This document shows positions 17,207 through 25,736 of a stretch of DNA of 34,526 nt, piece by piece; within the stretch, counting starts at the first letter, position 1, and each line of letters starts with the position of its first letter. Origin of the DNA: Nitrospinota bacterium (GTDB taxonomy: Bacteria > Nitrospinota > Nitrospinia > Nitrospinales > VA-1). The stretch is from positions 1-34,526 of the forward strand of contig WAHY01000020.1 of NCBI GenBank assembly GCA_009873635.1, written 5' to 3'. A program made the translations under genes and the position numbers. Under the pieces are notes generated by a model that saw only the letters and a program-made list of their open reading frames with translations, ran no database searches and was not told the origin of the DNA.

Positions 17207-17938
17207 TTAACGTAGCAGACCTGTGAGGAAGTTTGTCATGACCTGAGTTGCAAACCGGGTTTGCGTACGAAGTGACAGGGCATTTTTGATTGTGCCGGGA
17301 TGTGTCAAAACATACCAGCCGGCTTTGAGGCTGGAAATCTCTCCATCACTGCCTAAAAACGAAGAACTGTCCAGAAGTTCCTGATCCAGCCTGTCAGAAA
17401 TCCCCCGCAAGGACAATAATGGGCAACTTTTGATTTTAGCAGCTTTTGCAATTGCAGCGGTTTCCATTTCCACCGCCTGGACATCAAAGTTTTTTCCCAA
17501 TTCCCCCTTCGCAGCCGGGTCATGAATAACTTTGTTAACGGTTATTAATCTACCTTCAACCTTTCTGACACCCTCCGGGCAAGAGAGACTTCTGGTTCGA
17601 TCCAGCCAGTCGGGGTTGGGGAAATATTCACCTCCCTCTTCATCTATAATCGTGTCAGCAATCACCAGGTCACCAACATTCAGTCCGGGCTGTACTGCCC
17701 CTGCATAACCAATACTGATAAGAGCAGCGGGCTGAAAACGGTCAATAGTCTGAACGGCAGCATCCTCAGCCCTTTGCCTGCCTACTCCCGTCCGAACAAG
17801 GACTATGTTTTGCTGCCCCAATATTCCTGACCAGGCCGAACTTTTCCCCAAACTCTCATGATCTGAAATCTTCATGACTTGTTTGATTCCGGCAATTTCT
17901 TCTTTCAACGCTCCCAATATGGCAATACAATCGTTCAT
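17207..17938 (-). CDS. Purine nucleoside phosphorylase/MTA-SAH nucleosidase family protein
   Basis: 243 residues from the ATG at 17938. The frame continues upstream to a TTG at 17977, but a TATACT box (minus strand, 17952-17947) overlaps that extension, so the ATG is preferred. Phosphorylase-superfamily blocks are present: IAILGALKEEIAGI at the start, LVRTGVGRQRAEDAA, ALISIGYAGAVQPGLNVGDLVIAD, VQAVEMETAAIAKAA (the substrate-binding Met-Glu) and SLRGISDRLDQ. It should cleave or phosphorolyse the glycosidic bond of a purine or modified nucleoside. Candidates are methylthioadenosine/adenosylhomocysteine nucleosidase, futalosine hydrolase, or the hopanoid-associated nucleosidase HpnG. I cannot separate these. 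It is divergent from rlmD. Confidence 0.8.
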   Translation of the reverse strand: MNDCIAILGALKEEIAGIKQVMKISDHESLGKSSAWSGILGQQNIVLVRTGVGRQRAEDAAVQTIDRFQPAALISIGYAGAVQPGLNVGDLVIADTIIDEEGGEYFPNPDWLDRTRSLSCPEGVRKVEGRLITVNKVIHDPAAKGELGKNFDVQAVEMETAAIAKAAKIKSCPLLSLRGISDRLDQELLDSSSFLGSDGEISSLKAGWYVLTHPGTIKNALSLRTQTRFATQVMTNFLTGLLR

Positions 17939-18000
17939 GGTGTAAGAGTATACCACCCTGAAGAAATGAATAAACAATCAGAGCCAAGAAGTACCTCTTT

Positions 18001-18029
18001 TTGCCAGGATTGATAAATGAATTTATAAT
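18001..18029 (+). promoter_or_regulatory. Sigma-70-type promoter of rlmD
   Basis: TTGCCA (18001-18006), a 17-base spacer, then a perfect TATAAT (18024-18029). Transcription should start near 18036, giving a leader of about 100 bases before the ATG at 18139. This supports 18139 rather than the upstream in-frame TTG at 18046. Confidence 0.75.
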
Positions 18030-18138
18030 AAACCTGCTTTGAATTTTGCTTGCAAAGCTTAATAGATTGGGCACCGGCTATACCTCTATACAAACATTAT
18101 TCTTCCACAATTTCCTTCTCAGGAGAAACCTTCTAATC

Positions 18139-19509
18139 ATGGCAAAACTGAAACTGAATATACCGGTAAAAAGAGGCGACCGGCTTGAACTAGATGTCGA
18201 GACAATGGCTTCCAGCGGAGACGGGATATGCCGGCACGAAGGTTATACCCTGTTTGCTCCTGGAGGATTGACGGGAGACCGTATCCTTGGGAAAGTGATC
18301 AAACTCACTCCACGTTTTGGAGTGCTGGACATATTAAAAAGAATTGATTCATCCCAGGACCGCATTGAACCACCCTGCCCGGTTTTTCACAAATGTGGTG
18401 GCTGTAAATTCCAGGACCTGAGCTACGAAAAACAATTAGAATTTAAAGTTCGAGTTGTTCAGGACAGTTTGCAGCGCATTGCCCATATTGAAACTCCAGA
18501 AAAGATAGAAATCATCCCTGCCGACAATCAATACCAATACCGCAACAAAGGCAGCTTCGCGATTCAGGGAAAAGGTGGAAAACCTAATATTGGATTTTAC
18601 GCAGAGGGGACTCACGATATAGCCGATTCGTCTACCTGCGATATTCTCTTGCCCAAAATTAATGAGACGAAAGAATGGTTGCGCAGGCTTGTGACCAAAC
18701 ACGATATTTCTATCTACAACGAACTCCATGGCCGGGGACTGCTGCGCGGATTGGTCATTCGGCATTCCTCCGCAACCGGGGAAACTTTAGTCGGACTCGT
18801 CACTTATAAAAACAGGTTTCCAAGAAGTTTTCTCTCTGACTTAACAAACAAAGATAAGTTGAAAAAGCTGGGTGTTGTAGGAATAATTCAAAACGTCAAC
18901 ACACAAAATACAAACGTGATCATGGGTCCGGTGAACAGGATTTTATGGGGCAGAGAACGTTATATAGAAAGCCTGTCTGGATTAACCTTTCACCTTTCTC
19001 TTGGTTCTTTTTTTCAGGTCCACTCAAGTCAAGCCGAAAAACTTTATACCCTGATTAGCGAGTGGACGGAGACAGATCAACCTATAATCGATGCTTACAG
19101 CGGCTCTGGTGGAATATCACTCTGGCTGGCAAAGCAGGGTAGAACAGTTACCGGCATAGAAAAGTTTGCGCCGGCGATGGAAGACGCAAGATTGAGCGCT
19201 GAAAGGAATGGACTGTCAAATTGCCGCTTTTTGACCGGAACTATTGAAGAACATATTGGAGTCTTGGATAAATCCATCCATACCTTCATCGTAGATCCTC
19301 CCCGTAAAGGTTGTTCTGAAGAATTGATCAAAGCTTTACAGACTTCAAAACCTCAACAGATTATCTATGTATCGTGTAATCCGTCTACACTTGCCCGAGA
19401 CCTGGAGCGTTTAGAGGATTATCAAATCCAGAACATCCGTTTGATAGACATGTTTCCCCAAACCCAGCATGTTGAAATCGCAGTCCGCCTTGCAAGAAAT
19501 TCTTCATAA
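18139..19509 (+). CDS. rlmD: 23S rRNA (uracil-5-)-methyltransferase, RumA/RlmD family
   Basis: 456 residues from the ATG at 18139 (ribosome-binding site AGGAGA upstream). A TRAM domain (about 10-68) precedes an Fe-S cluster motif with Cys80, Cys86, Cys89 (CPVFHKCGGC) and Cys167 (SSTCDIL), as in RumA. The SAM-binding block is DAYSGSGGISLWLA (near 318) and PPRKGCSEE is the family motif. The catalytic nucleophile is Cys413 in YVSCNPSTLARDL. The enzyme makes m5U in 23S rRNA (U1939-type), though TrmA/RlmCD-like specificity (747 or both) cannot be excluded. Its promoter lies at 18001-18029. The histidine-kinase gene follows after 58 bases. Confidence 0.9.
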   Translation: MAKLKLNIPVKRGDRLELDVETMASSGDGICRHEGYTLFAPGGLTGDRILGKVIKLTPRFGVLDILKRIDSSQDRIEPPCPVFHKCGGCKFQDLSYEKQLEFKVRVVQDSLQRIAHIETPEKIEIIPADNQYQYRNKGSFAIQGKGGKPNIGFYAEGTHDIADSSTCDILLPKINETKEWLRRLVTKHDISIYNELHGRGLLRGLVIRHSSATGETLVGLVTYKNRFPRSFLSDLTNKDKLKKLGVVGIIQNVNTQNTNVIMGPVNRILWGRERYIESLSGLTFHLSLGSFFQVHSSQAEKLYTLISEWTETDQPIIDAYSGSGGISLWLAKQGRTVTGIEKFAPAMEDARLSAERNGLSNCRFLTGTIEEHIGVLDKSIHTFIVDPPRKGCSEELIKALQTSKPQQIIYVSCNPSTLARDLERLEDYQIQNIRLIDMFPQTQHVEIAVRLARNSS

Positions 19510-19567
19510 AGACCTGGGCAAAGCCTGGTTAGTTGCCTAGCCTGGCAATTGGTGGTATATCTAGAGC

Positions 19568-20674
19568 ATGGAAAACAGCCGTAAAATCCGACTGTTAAAG
19601 CAAACTGACCTGCTCAGTTTTTTCGATGAATCGACCCTGGCAAAGCTGGTTGAACATTGCCGGGAAATTTCTCTTGAGCCAAAAGAAGTTCTCTTTCATG
19701 AAGATGACCTTGAAAATGCCATGTATCTGATTCTCGAAGGAGAGATCGAAGTTTTTAAAGGTCCCAAACAAATAGCGGTTTTAACTCCGGGAAACTATCT
19801 GGGAGAAATGTCACTGATTGAATCCAAAGCCCGTTCCGCCTCGGCCCGGGCTGAGCAGAAAGCCTTGCTCATGGAAATCAATGAGGAACATTTTCATACC
19901 TATTTGGCGTCAGAGCCACAGGCTCTTCTTTCCATCATGCGTACTTTATCAGGCCGTGTACGCAGTGATCTTGAAACGATGATGAAAGATATGCGGAAAC
20001 TGAGTATCTTCACCCACGATATCAGGAATTACCTGAGCACCCTGGGGCTGGCGGAACTGTCCCTCGAGGACACTATTGAGCTATTGGGAGGCACCAACCC
20101 TGATCATAAAAAAAGAGAAGGACTGGAAGACATGGAGAAATGTCAACATGTTGTCAAAACAGTTCGAACCAACCTGATGGAGCTTCTCGATACCAGTTTA
20201 AATCATATTAAGAAAGTTAAAACCGAGTATAAAAAATCAAAATATTCTCTTTTACCCGTTATCGAAGAAACTGCGGCTGGGCTTGCCACACATCCACAAT
20301 TAAAAAATAAAAAAATCAATATCCTCCCTCAAGGGGATTCATTCGAAGCAGTTTTTAATCCATTAGATATCCAGCGTGTCCTGCAAAACCTGATTATCAA
20401 TGCCGGATATGTTACTGAAAACGGCGGCAAGGTAGACGTAGGGATCAATAAAACAGACAGGGCCTTAAAGGTCAGTATAACGGATAAAGGCTGTGGCATT
20501 CCTGAGGAAGTTCAAGAATATCTTTTCAAAGATTCCTTAACAACAAAAAGTGATGGGAATGGACTCGGCTTGCTTTCCTGCAAGGGAATCATCGAGGAAA
20601 ACCACCAGGGTAAACTCTGGTTTGAGACCGAAACCGGGAAAGGAACCACTTTCCACTTCACCCTCCCCGCATAA
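19568..20674 (+). CDS. Soluble histidine kinase with N-terminal cyclic-nucleotide-binding domain
   Basis: 368 residues with no membrane segment. Residues about 10-125 form a cNMP-binding (CAP_ED) domain: LLSFFDESTLAKLVEHC, VLFHEDDLENAMYLILEGEIEVFKG, LTPGNYLGEMSLIESKARSASARA. A coiled linker (about 125-145) leads to a dimerisation helix with His150 in FTHDIRNYLS, the phospho-acceptor. The ATPase domain has the N box LQNLIINAGY, G1 ITDKGCGIPEE and G2 KSDGNGLGLLSCKGI, and ends TETGKGTTFHFTL. All kinase boxes look intact. Sensing is thus probably of a cytosolic nucleotide or partner. No response regulator is adjacent, so it is an orphan kinase here. The start has only a weak ribosome-binding site. 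Confidence 0.88.
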   Translation: MENSRKIRLLKQTDLLSFFDESTLAKLVEHCREISLEPKEVLFHEDDLENAMYLILEGEIEVFKGPKQIAVLTPGNYLGEMSLIESKARSASARAEQKALLMEINEEHFHTYLASEPQALLSIMRTLSGRVRSDLETMMKDMRKLSIFTHDIRNYLSTLGLAELSLEDTIELLGGTNPDHKKREGLEDMEKCQHVVKTVRTNLMELLDTSLNHIKKVKTEYKKSKYSLLPVIEETAAGLATHPQLKNKKINILPQGDSFEAVFNPLDIQRVLQNLIINAGYVTENGGKVDVGINKTDRALKVSITDKGCGIPEEVQEYLFKDSLTTKSDGNGLGLLSCKGIIEENHQGKLWFETETGKGTTFHFTLPA

Positions 20675-20758
20675 TCGAGCCAAGGCAGTTACCCAAGTCG
20701 GGCTAAATTGTTGCTTGCCTGCCAATGCTGTTGCAATTTACCACCGGCAGCACACTGG

Positions 20759-22144
20759 TTAGAACTTGCAGTGTTTGGGAGTTCGCGGGAAAGGGATTAC
20801 ATCTCGAATATTTTCCATACCCGTGACAAACTGGACAAGTCTTTCGAAACCCAGCCCAAAGCCCGAATGAGGTGCAGAGCCAAATTTTCTAAGGTCGAGA
20901 TACCACCAGTATTGTTCCGGATCTAGATCTTTGCTCCGCATTCTCTCTATCAACACATCATAATTTTCTTCTCTCTGGCTGCCACCAATTATCTCCCCAA
21001 GATTGGGTAAAAGGACATCCATTGCCCGCACTGTTTCACCGCCCTCATTGAGCTTCATATAAAAGGATTTGATCTGCTCCGGGTAATTGAAAACTATGAT
21101 TGGTTTTTTAAAAACTTTCTCACTGAGATAACGTTCATGTTCTGCCTGCAATGCAAAACCCCATTCTACCGGATACGTAAAAGTTTCGGATGATTTTTGC
21201 AGTTGATGAATGGCATCGCTATATGTCAATCTCTCAAACTGGTTATCTATAATATTCTTCAGGGTATTTATAATAGTTTTATCAATACGTTTGTTAAAAA
21301 ATTCCATGTCATCCGTGCAGTGTTCCATCACATCTGACAATAGGCATTTAATGAATTCCTCTGCCAGATCCATATTATCGTCGAGGTCATAAAAGGCCAT
21401 TTCGGGCTCCACCATCCAGAATTCGGCAAGATGCCTGCTGGTATTGGAGTTCTCAGCACGAAATGTTGGACCAAACGTATAAACTTCGGAAAGGGCCAGC
21501 GCATAAATTTCACCTTCCAATTGACCGCTGACTGTGAGGGATGTTTTCTCACCAAAGAAATCCTTTGAATAGTCAACTTTCCCATCCATCATCGGAGGAT
21601 TGGAAAGATCAAGAGTCGTTACCTGGAACATTTCGCCCGCACCTTCACAATCACTTGTCGTCACTATAGGTGTATTCAGGTATAAAAATCCCTTGTCCTG
21701 AAAAAATTTGTGGATGGAAAAAGCCAAACGGTTGCGAACCCTCATGACAGCACCAAAAGTATTTGTACGCGGACGAAGGTGGGCAATTTCACGCAAAAAC
21801 TCAAAGGAGTGCCGCTTCTTTTGCAATGGGTAAGTCTCTACAGGCGCAGGCCCATAAACAATGATTTTTGTCGCTTGAATTTCTTTTGCCTGCCCCTTAC
21901 CTTGCGACGAAACCAATTTACCGCATACCGAGACACAACTGCCTGTTGTCATCTGACTTTCTATCGAAGAAAACTCCGGAAGTGAATGTTCAGCCACCAC
22001 CTGAATATTTGCCACACAGGAACCATCATTGATTTCCAAAAACGAAAACCCACCCTTGGAATCCCGGCGGGTTCGCACCCACCCCATGACCAATACTTCT
22101 CTCTCATCACCTGTCAGGAGATCTTTTACTTTTGTACGCTTCAT
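20759..22144 (-). CDS. asnS: Asparaginyl-tRNA synthetase
   Basis: 461 residues, the usual bacterial length. It is a class IIb synthetase charging tRNA-Asn. The N-terminal OB anticodon-binding domain (about 1-105) has [20 protein letters not shown]. The catalytic domain has motif 1 around the [23 protein letters not shown] block, motif 2 [20 protein letters not shown] and motif 3 [30 protein letters not shown] is typical of AsnS rather than AspS. The ATG faces a divergent gap shared with yggT; a minus-strand TTGACA (22181-22176) there has only a poor -10. It is convergent with the histidine kinase. Confidence 0.96.
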   Translation of the reverse strand: MKRTKVKDLLTGDEREVLVMGWVRTRRDSKGGFSFLEINDGSCVANIQVVAEHSLPEFSSIESQMTTGSCVSVCGKLVSSQGKGQAKEIQATKIIVYGPAPVETYPLQKKRHSFEFLREIAHLRPRTNTFGAVMRVRNRLAFSIHKFFQDKGFLYLNTPIVTTSDCEGAGEMFQVTTLDLSNPPMMDGKVDYSKDFFGEKTSLTVSGQLEGEIYALALSEVYTFGPTFRAENSNTSRHLAEFWMVEPEMAFYDLDDNMDLAEEFIKCLLSDVMEHCTDDMEFFNKRIDKTIINTLKNIIDNQFERLTYSDAIHQLQKSSETFTYPVEWGFALQAEHERYLSEKVFKKPIIVFNYPEQIKSFYMKLNEGGETVRAMDVLLPNLGEIIGGSQREENYDVLIERMRSKDLDPEQYWWYLDLRKFGSAPHSGFGLGFERLVQFVTGMENIRDVIPFPRTPKHCKF

Positions 22145-22192
22145 AAACCTTGCTCATCCCTGTTAAAGCCAGCTTTGTCAATGCTCTTCTCG

Positions 22193-22221
22193 TTGACAAT
22201 AAAGGAGTTTTCAGATATTTT
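22193..22221 (+). promoter_or_regulatory. Putative promoter of the yggT-divIVA-mtnA operon
   Basis: TTGACA (22193-22198), a 17-base spacer and TATTTT (22216-22221), with a start expected near 22228. The same TTGACAA with its inverted copy TTGTCAA (22176-22182) places a second -35-like hexamer on the minus strand toward asnS. Confidence 0.55.
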
Positions 22222-22303
22222 AAGGAGTGAGTTAGCAGTTAGCAATGATTTTTCCCGGCGTTTCCAAAGAAATTTGCCGAGGAAAACCTTCACCCCAATT
22301 CTT

Positions 22304-22603
22304 GTGTTTATTCTAGGAAATTTACTGAGCGCAACCGCCCAGGTTCTAAGTATTGTATTAAAACTTTATATGTGGATCATTATTATCCGCGCCTTGTTAT
22401 CCTGGGTGAATCCGGACCCATATAACCCTATTGTTCAGTTTTTATACAGTATCACAGAACCAGTTTTGCTTCGAGTGAGACAACTCATTCCCATGTCTGG
22501 AATAGGAATCGACTTTTCACCCATCATTGTCCTTCTGGCAATAATTTTCCTTGAGGAGTTTTTGGTTAATTCGCTCGCAACCATGGCAATGCAATTACAG
22601 TAA
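22304..22603 (+). CDS. YggT-family integral membrane protein
   Basis: 99 residues from a GTG at 22304, which gives MFILGNLLSATAQVLSIVLK, the N-terminus expected for this family. The frame is open far upstream, but that part lies opposite asnS or precedes the likely transcription start. An alternative TTG is at 22274. Two hydrophobic regions flank the YggT signature: LYMWIIIIRALLSWVNPDPY, NPIVQFLYSITEPVLLRVR and the GIDFSPIIVLL block. YggT proteins are found beside cell-division and polar-growth genes. Here a DivIVA-like gene follows after 6 bases, matching the ylmG-divIVA order of Gram-positives. The exact biochemical role is not settled. Confidence 0.85.
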   Translation: MFILGNLLSATAQVLSIVLKLYMWIIIIRALLSWVNPDPYNPIVQFLYSITEPVLLRVRQLIPMSGIGIDFSPIIVLLAIIFLEEFLVNSLATMAMQLQ

Positions 22604-22609
22604 TCGATC

Positions 22610-23191
22610 ATGCGCCTGACATATCTTGATATCTTAGAGCAATGCTTCCACGATAAATTTCGTGGCTATAACAAGCAGGAAGTTGACACATTCCTGCACC
22701 TGGTTGCCGATGATTTCAAGTCCATGGCAGAAGACCTTAAGGAAAAAGACCGGCAGATCGATATCAAAAATGAAGAGATTAAAGAGTTCAAACAAAATCA
22801 AGATCAGCAGGAACTGGAAAGTAAAAACCTGGCAGAGATGGAGGGAAAAATACAAACCCTGCAAAATGAATTAACTGAAAAAGACCAGCTAATCCAGGAG
22901 TTGCAAAAAGAAAAACAAGCTTCGTCAAATGGGAATGGCGCTTTCTCGAATTTAACACCGGAAATGCTGAAAGAGAAAGCAAAAGCTATCATCAATACCG
23001 CTAAACAGCACGCCGAACAACATAAAGCAAACGCCACGAAAGAGTTGAACTCCATACAAGAAGATATCCTGAAACTGCAACAACAGAAGCAGCAACTTAT
23101 GGATAATATCAGGGCCACGGCAGTGGATCATTTAAACAAATTCAAAGCAGATACCCATAGCGGCAATGCCGGAAACTCAGTTCAGGATTAA
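22610..23191 (+). CDS. DivIVA-domain coiled-coil protein
   Basis: 193 residues. The N-terminus matches the DivIVA lipid-binding domain: RLTYLDILEQCFHDKFRGYN, then KQEVDTFLHLVADDFK, where GYNKQEVDTFL is the diagnostic FRGYxxxEVDxFL run. A long coiled coil follows (about 40-105 and 125-180), rich in Glu, Lys and Gln. A short low-complexity break (SSNGNGAFSNLTPEM) interrupts it. It is expected to bind curved membrane at septa or poles and act as a scaffold. Placement between yggT and yggU agrees. Its last 26 bases overlap the start of the yggU frame. Confidence 0.88.
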   Translation: MRLTYLDILEQCFHDKFRGYNKQEVDTFLHLVADDFKSMAEDLKEKDRQIDIKNEEIKEFKQNQDQQELESKNLAEMEGKIQTLQNELTEKDQLIQELQKEKQASSNGNGAFSNLTPEMLKEKAKAIINTAKQHAEQHKANATKELNSIQEDILKLQQQKQQLMDNIRATAVDHLNKFKADTHSGNAGNSVQD

Positions 23192-23498
23192 TCCTTGCGA
23201 AACTGGAATCAGGTTCTCAGCGGTTATCCAGCCCCGGTCATCCCAAAATGAGATTTCAGGGATTCATAATAATTCCTTAAAGATTCGGTTGACCTCTCCA
23301 CCGGTAGACGGAGCTGCCAATAAAACATGTACCAAATTCCTTGCAAAGTGGCTGGAGGTGAGCCCCTCCAGGGTACGTATCGTTGCAGGGCTCAGCAGTA
23401 AAAATAAGATTATTGAAATTGAAGGAATGGACGAAATTATTTTACGAAACAAGTTAACGGCTAAAACCCCCAACCTCTTTAAAGAAGATAATTCATGA
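23166..23498 (+). CDS. YggU-family (DUF167) small protein
   Basis: 110 residues. The DUF167 core is clear: FSAVIQPRSSQNEISGIHNN, LKIRLTSPPVDGAANKTCTK and VRIVAGLSSKNKIIEI. The PVDGKAN-like motif (here PVDGAANK) and GxxSxxK are the family hallmarks. Function is unknown; the gene commonly follows yggT. The ATG used overlaps divIVA by 26 bases, and no later Met gives a complete domain. Its stop overlaps the mtnA start (ATGA, 23495-23498). Confidence 0.9.
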   Translation: MPETQFRINPCETGIRFSAVIQPRSSQNEISGIHNNSLKIRLTSPPVDGAANKTCTKFLAKWLEVSPSRVRIVAGLSSKNKIIEIEGMDEIILRNKLTAKTPNLFKEDNS

Positions 23499-24535
23499 TT
23501 AAAACCATAGAGTATGTAGATGGAGTGGTGAGAATGATCGACCAGACTCGCCTTCCTTCAGAAAAAGTTTTTGTAGACTGCAAAACCATTGAGGATGTCG
23601 AGCACGCTATTAAAACCATGATCATCCGCGGAGCACCAGCGATTGGAGTCGCGGCGGCCATGGGTGTCAGTCTCGGCGCTGACACAATAAACGCATCCAG
23701 TTTTGACGAGTTCTATGCCGTGATGGAAAAACAATGCAACAAGCTTGGCAAGTCGCGCCCTACCGCTGTAAACCTTGCATGGGCAATCAAAAGGATGAAG
23801 CGGGTTGCTCAAGATTCAAAAGACCTTCCTGTCCCTGAACTCAAATCACGACTAAAAGAAGAAGCACTTACCATTCTTACCGAAGATATCAGCATTAATG
23901 AATCGATGGGAAAACACGGTCAGACTCTCGTTGAAAACGGTAATGTTATTTTAACTCATTGCAATGCCGGGGCATTGGCAACAGCGGGTTTCGGAACAGC
24001 ACTTGGGGTGATTCGAGCATCTGTCAACGCTGGTAAAAATATCAATGTGCTGGCGAACGAGACCAGGCCTTTCCTGCAAGGGGCCAGGCTGACAGCATGG
24101 GAACTCAAAGAGGATAATATTCCCGTCAAACTTATCACCGACAATATGTGCGGTTTCTTCATGAAAAACGGGGAAGTGGACCTGGTGGTAGTCGGAGCTG
24201 ACCGCATCGCCGGGAATGGTGATATCGCCAATAAAATAGGCACCTATATGGTCGCAGTGCTTGCTAAAGAAAACAATATTCCATTTTATGTTGCGGCTCC
24301 CGTTTCTACACTTGATCTTTCATTAACATCTGGCGATGAGATTCCTATTGAAGAACGGTCTGCCGAAGAAGTGGTGAACATCAATAAAAAAAGAATTGCC
24401 CCTGAAGATATTGATGTTGCGCACCCGGCGTTTGACATAACCCCGAACGAACTGGTTACAGCAATCATCACCGAGCAGGGAATCGCCCACCCACCTTTCA
24501 CCGAGTCGCTCAAGGCAATGGCGCAAAAAAAATGA
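23495..24535 (+). CDS. mtnA: Methylthioribose-1-phosphate isomerase
   Basis: 346 residues, full length. It converts methylthioribose-1-phosphate to methylthioribulose-1-phosphate in methionine salvage. Family blocks are IRGAPAIGVAAAMG (near 47), SRPTAVNLAWAI, LTHCNAGALATAGFGTALGV with the catalytic Cys, NETRPFLQGARLTAWEL and VVGADRIAGNGDIANKIGTY with the catalytic Asp. PFYVAAPVSTLD and the terminal FDITPNELVTAIITEQGI close the fold. The GADRI...NGD pattern separates it from eIF2B-like regulators. Other salvage genes are not adjacent, though the nucleosidase-family gene at 17207-17938 might supply precursors if it acts on MTA. Start and stop overlap both neighbours by 4 bases. Confidence 0.94.
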   Translation: MIKTIEYVDGVVRMIDQTRLPSEKVFVDCKTIEDVEHAIKTMIIRGAPAIGVAAAMGVSLGADTINASSFDEFYAVMEKQCNKLGKSRPTAVNLAWAIKRMKRVAQDSKDLPVPELKSRLKEEALTILTEDISINESMGKHGQTLVENGNVILTHCNAGALATAGFGTALGVIRASVNAGKNINVLANETRPFLQGARLTAWELKEDNIPVKLITDNMCGFFMKNGEVDLVVVGADRIAGNGDIANKIGTYMVAVLAKENNIPFYVAAPVSTLDLSLTSGDEIPIEERSAEEVVNINKKRIAPEDIDVAHPAFDITPNELVTAIITEQGIAHPPFTESLKAMAQKK

Positions 24536-25521
24536 GGGCAATGATTCTGGCGGCTGGATTTGGCACCCGCCTTAAACCCTTGACGCTTGAGCTTCCAAAA
24601 CCCATGTTTCCAGTATTAAATAAACCTCTACTGGAACACACACTGGACTTATTAAGCTCACAGGGCATTCAAGACATCATCGTCAACGTGCATCATTTGC
24701 CGGAAAAAATCATCGAGCACTTTAGGGATGGCTCTGACTTTGGAGTGCGTTTAAAGTTTTCCGTTGAAGAAGAAATTCTTGGAACTGCTGGTGGAATCAA
24801 AAAGGCTCAATCATTTCTTGAAAGCGGAACATTCCTGGTGATGAATAGCGATGTGCTCGCTGATATTGATATCAAAAACATCTTAACTTTTCATAATGAA
24901 AAAAAGTCCTGCCTGACACTGGTAGTTAGAAAGGATGCTGAGCCAGAAAAATACAAGCCAATCCATTTGGCGGATGGTGGGCGTATCACTCAATTTGTCG
25001 ATGCATCTATGCAGCATCCTTGCGAAAAAACTCAACGGGTCATGTTCACAGGAATCCAGATCATGGAGCCGGAAATTTTTTCCCGCATACCCCCCGACAG
25101 GTTTTACGGAACGACTGAAGATGTATTCCCATCAATGATTGAAGAGGGACTTCCGGTGCATGGATTCCTGCATGAGAAATACTGGATCGACATGGGCACA
25201 CGGGAAACTTATATCCAGGCACAAGCTGATTCACTTGAAGGAAAGTTTAAATTAAAAACATCTCGATCGAGAAATCCGGAAGAACCATTAGTTGTACCAC
25301 CTGTTCATATTGGGAAAAATTGTAAAATTTCCAACGATGCACAGGTTGGGCCTCATGCTGTTTTGGGGAACGAGTGTCGAATTCGATCAGGCGCTGTTAT
25401 AGAAAACTCAATTCTATGGGATGGGGCGACAGTCGGCTCCAGCGCCACAGTAAAAAATTCAATCATTGGCAAAGGTGTCGCTATTGAAAGTGATGCCCAG
25501 GTGATCGGCAAGTCTGTGTAG
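24532..25521 (+). CDS. Sugar-1-phosphate nucleotidyltransferase with left-handed beta-helix tail
   Basis: 329 residues. The nucleotidyltransferase fold (about 1-235) begins MILAAGFGTRLKPLTLELPK, the nucleotide-binding loop with Gly-x-Gly-Thr-Arg and the Lys of the ELPKPM motif. EEILGTAGGIKKA and FLVMNSDVLADID (metal-binding Asp) follow. The C-terminal part (about 250-329) shows hexapeptide-repeat character (VHIGKNCKISNDAQVGPHAV, then IENSILWDGATVGSSATVKN). The likely product is an NDP-sugar such as GDP-mannose or UDP-/dTDP-glucose. Substrate is not resolvable from sequence. Such enzymes feed envelope polysaccharides. It is last in the operon and overlaps mtnA by 4 bases. A second in-frame Met four codons in (AMILAAGFG) is an alternative start. 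Confidence 0.88.
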   Translation: MRAMILAAGFGTRLKPLTLELPKPMFPVLNKPLLEHTLDLLSSQGIQDIIVNVHHLPEKIIEHFRDGSDFGVRLKFSVEEEILGTAGGIKKAQSFLESGTFLVMNSDVLADIDIKNILTFHNEKKSCLTLVVRKDAEPEKYKPIHLADGGRITQFVDASMQHPCEKTQRVMFTGIQIMEPEIFSRIPPDRFYGTTEDVFPSMIEEGLPVHGFLHEKYWIDMGTRETYIQAQADSLEGKFKLKTSRSRNPEEPLVVPPVHIGKNCKISNDAQVGPHAVLGNECRIRSGAVIENSILWDGATVGSSATVKNSIIGKGVAIESDAQVIGKSV

Positions 25522-25533
25522 AAAGTTTTAACT

Positions 25534-25565
25534 TCCCCCTGCCAAGGGACTGAGGGGGATTTTTT
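25534..25565 (+). terminator. Rho-independent terminator of the yggT-mtnA operon
   Basis: Stem TCCCCCT (25534-25540) pairs with AGGGGGA (25553-25559) around a 12-base loop, and six Ts follow (25560-25565). It lies 12 bases after the nucleotidyltransferase stop. The loop side contains the CCCCTGCCAAGGG core also present, inverted, at 2783-2796. Confidence 0.85.
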
Positions 25566-25657
25566 GCTGAAGTATTAAAAGGAAGTTCAAAGTTGGCACA
25601 GGCAAGCTTCACCCATGCCGACTTATGGACACCTCTAAATATTGTCTTTAGCCATGA

Positions 25658-25683
25658 GCGACCCTTATGAAATATAGGGTCGC
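25658..25683. repeat. Perfect 8-bp stem-loop
   Basis: GCGACCCT (25658-25665) pairs with AGGGTCGC (25676-25683) across a 10-base loop. No T-tract follows on either strand. It lies beyond the 3' end of the DUF3386 gene and may mark the 3' end of that transcript. Confidence 0.4.
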
Positions 25684-25736
25684 GAGTTGCCATAAAGTAG
25701 AACCAGCAAATTATTAGAGGCCCGTTTATAGTTTGC

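Noticed and set aside
18046-18138. Thirty-one-codon upstream extension of rlmD from a TTG
   Set aside because: The residues do not fit the family, and AGGAGA precedes the ATG at 18139, where the TRAM domain begins.
21986-22303. Upstream extension of the yggT frame (starts at 21986 or ATG 22181)
   Set aside because: The first part is antisense to the asnS N-terminus. The ATG at 22181 lies before the likely transcription start. GTG 22304 gives the family N-terminus MFILGN.
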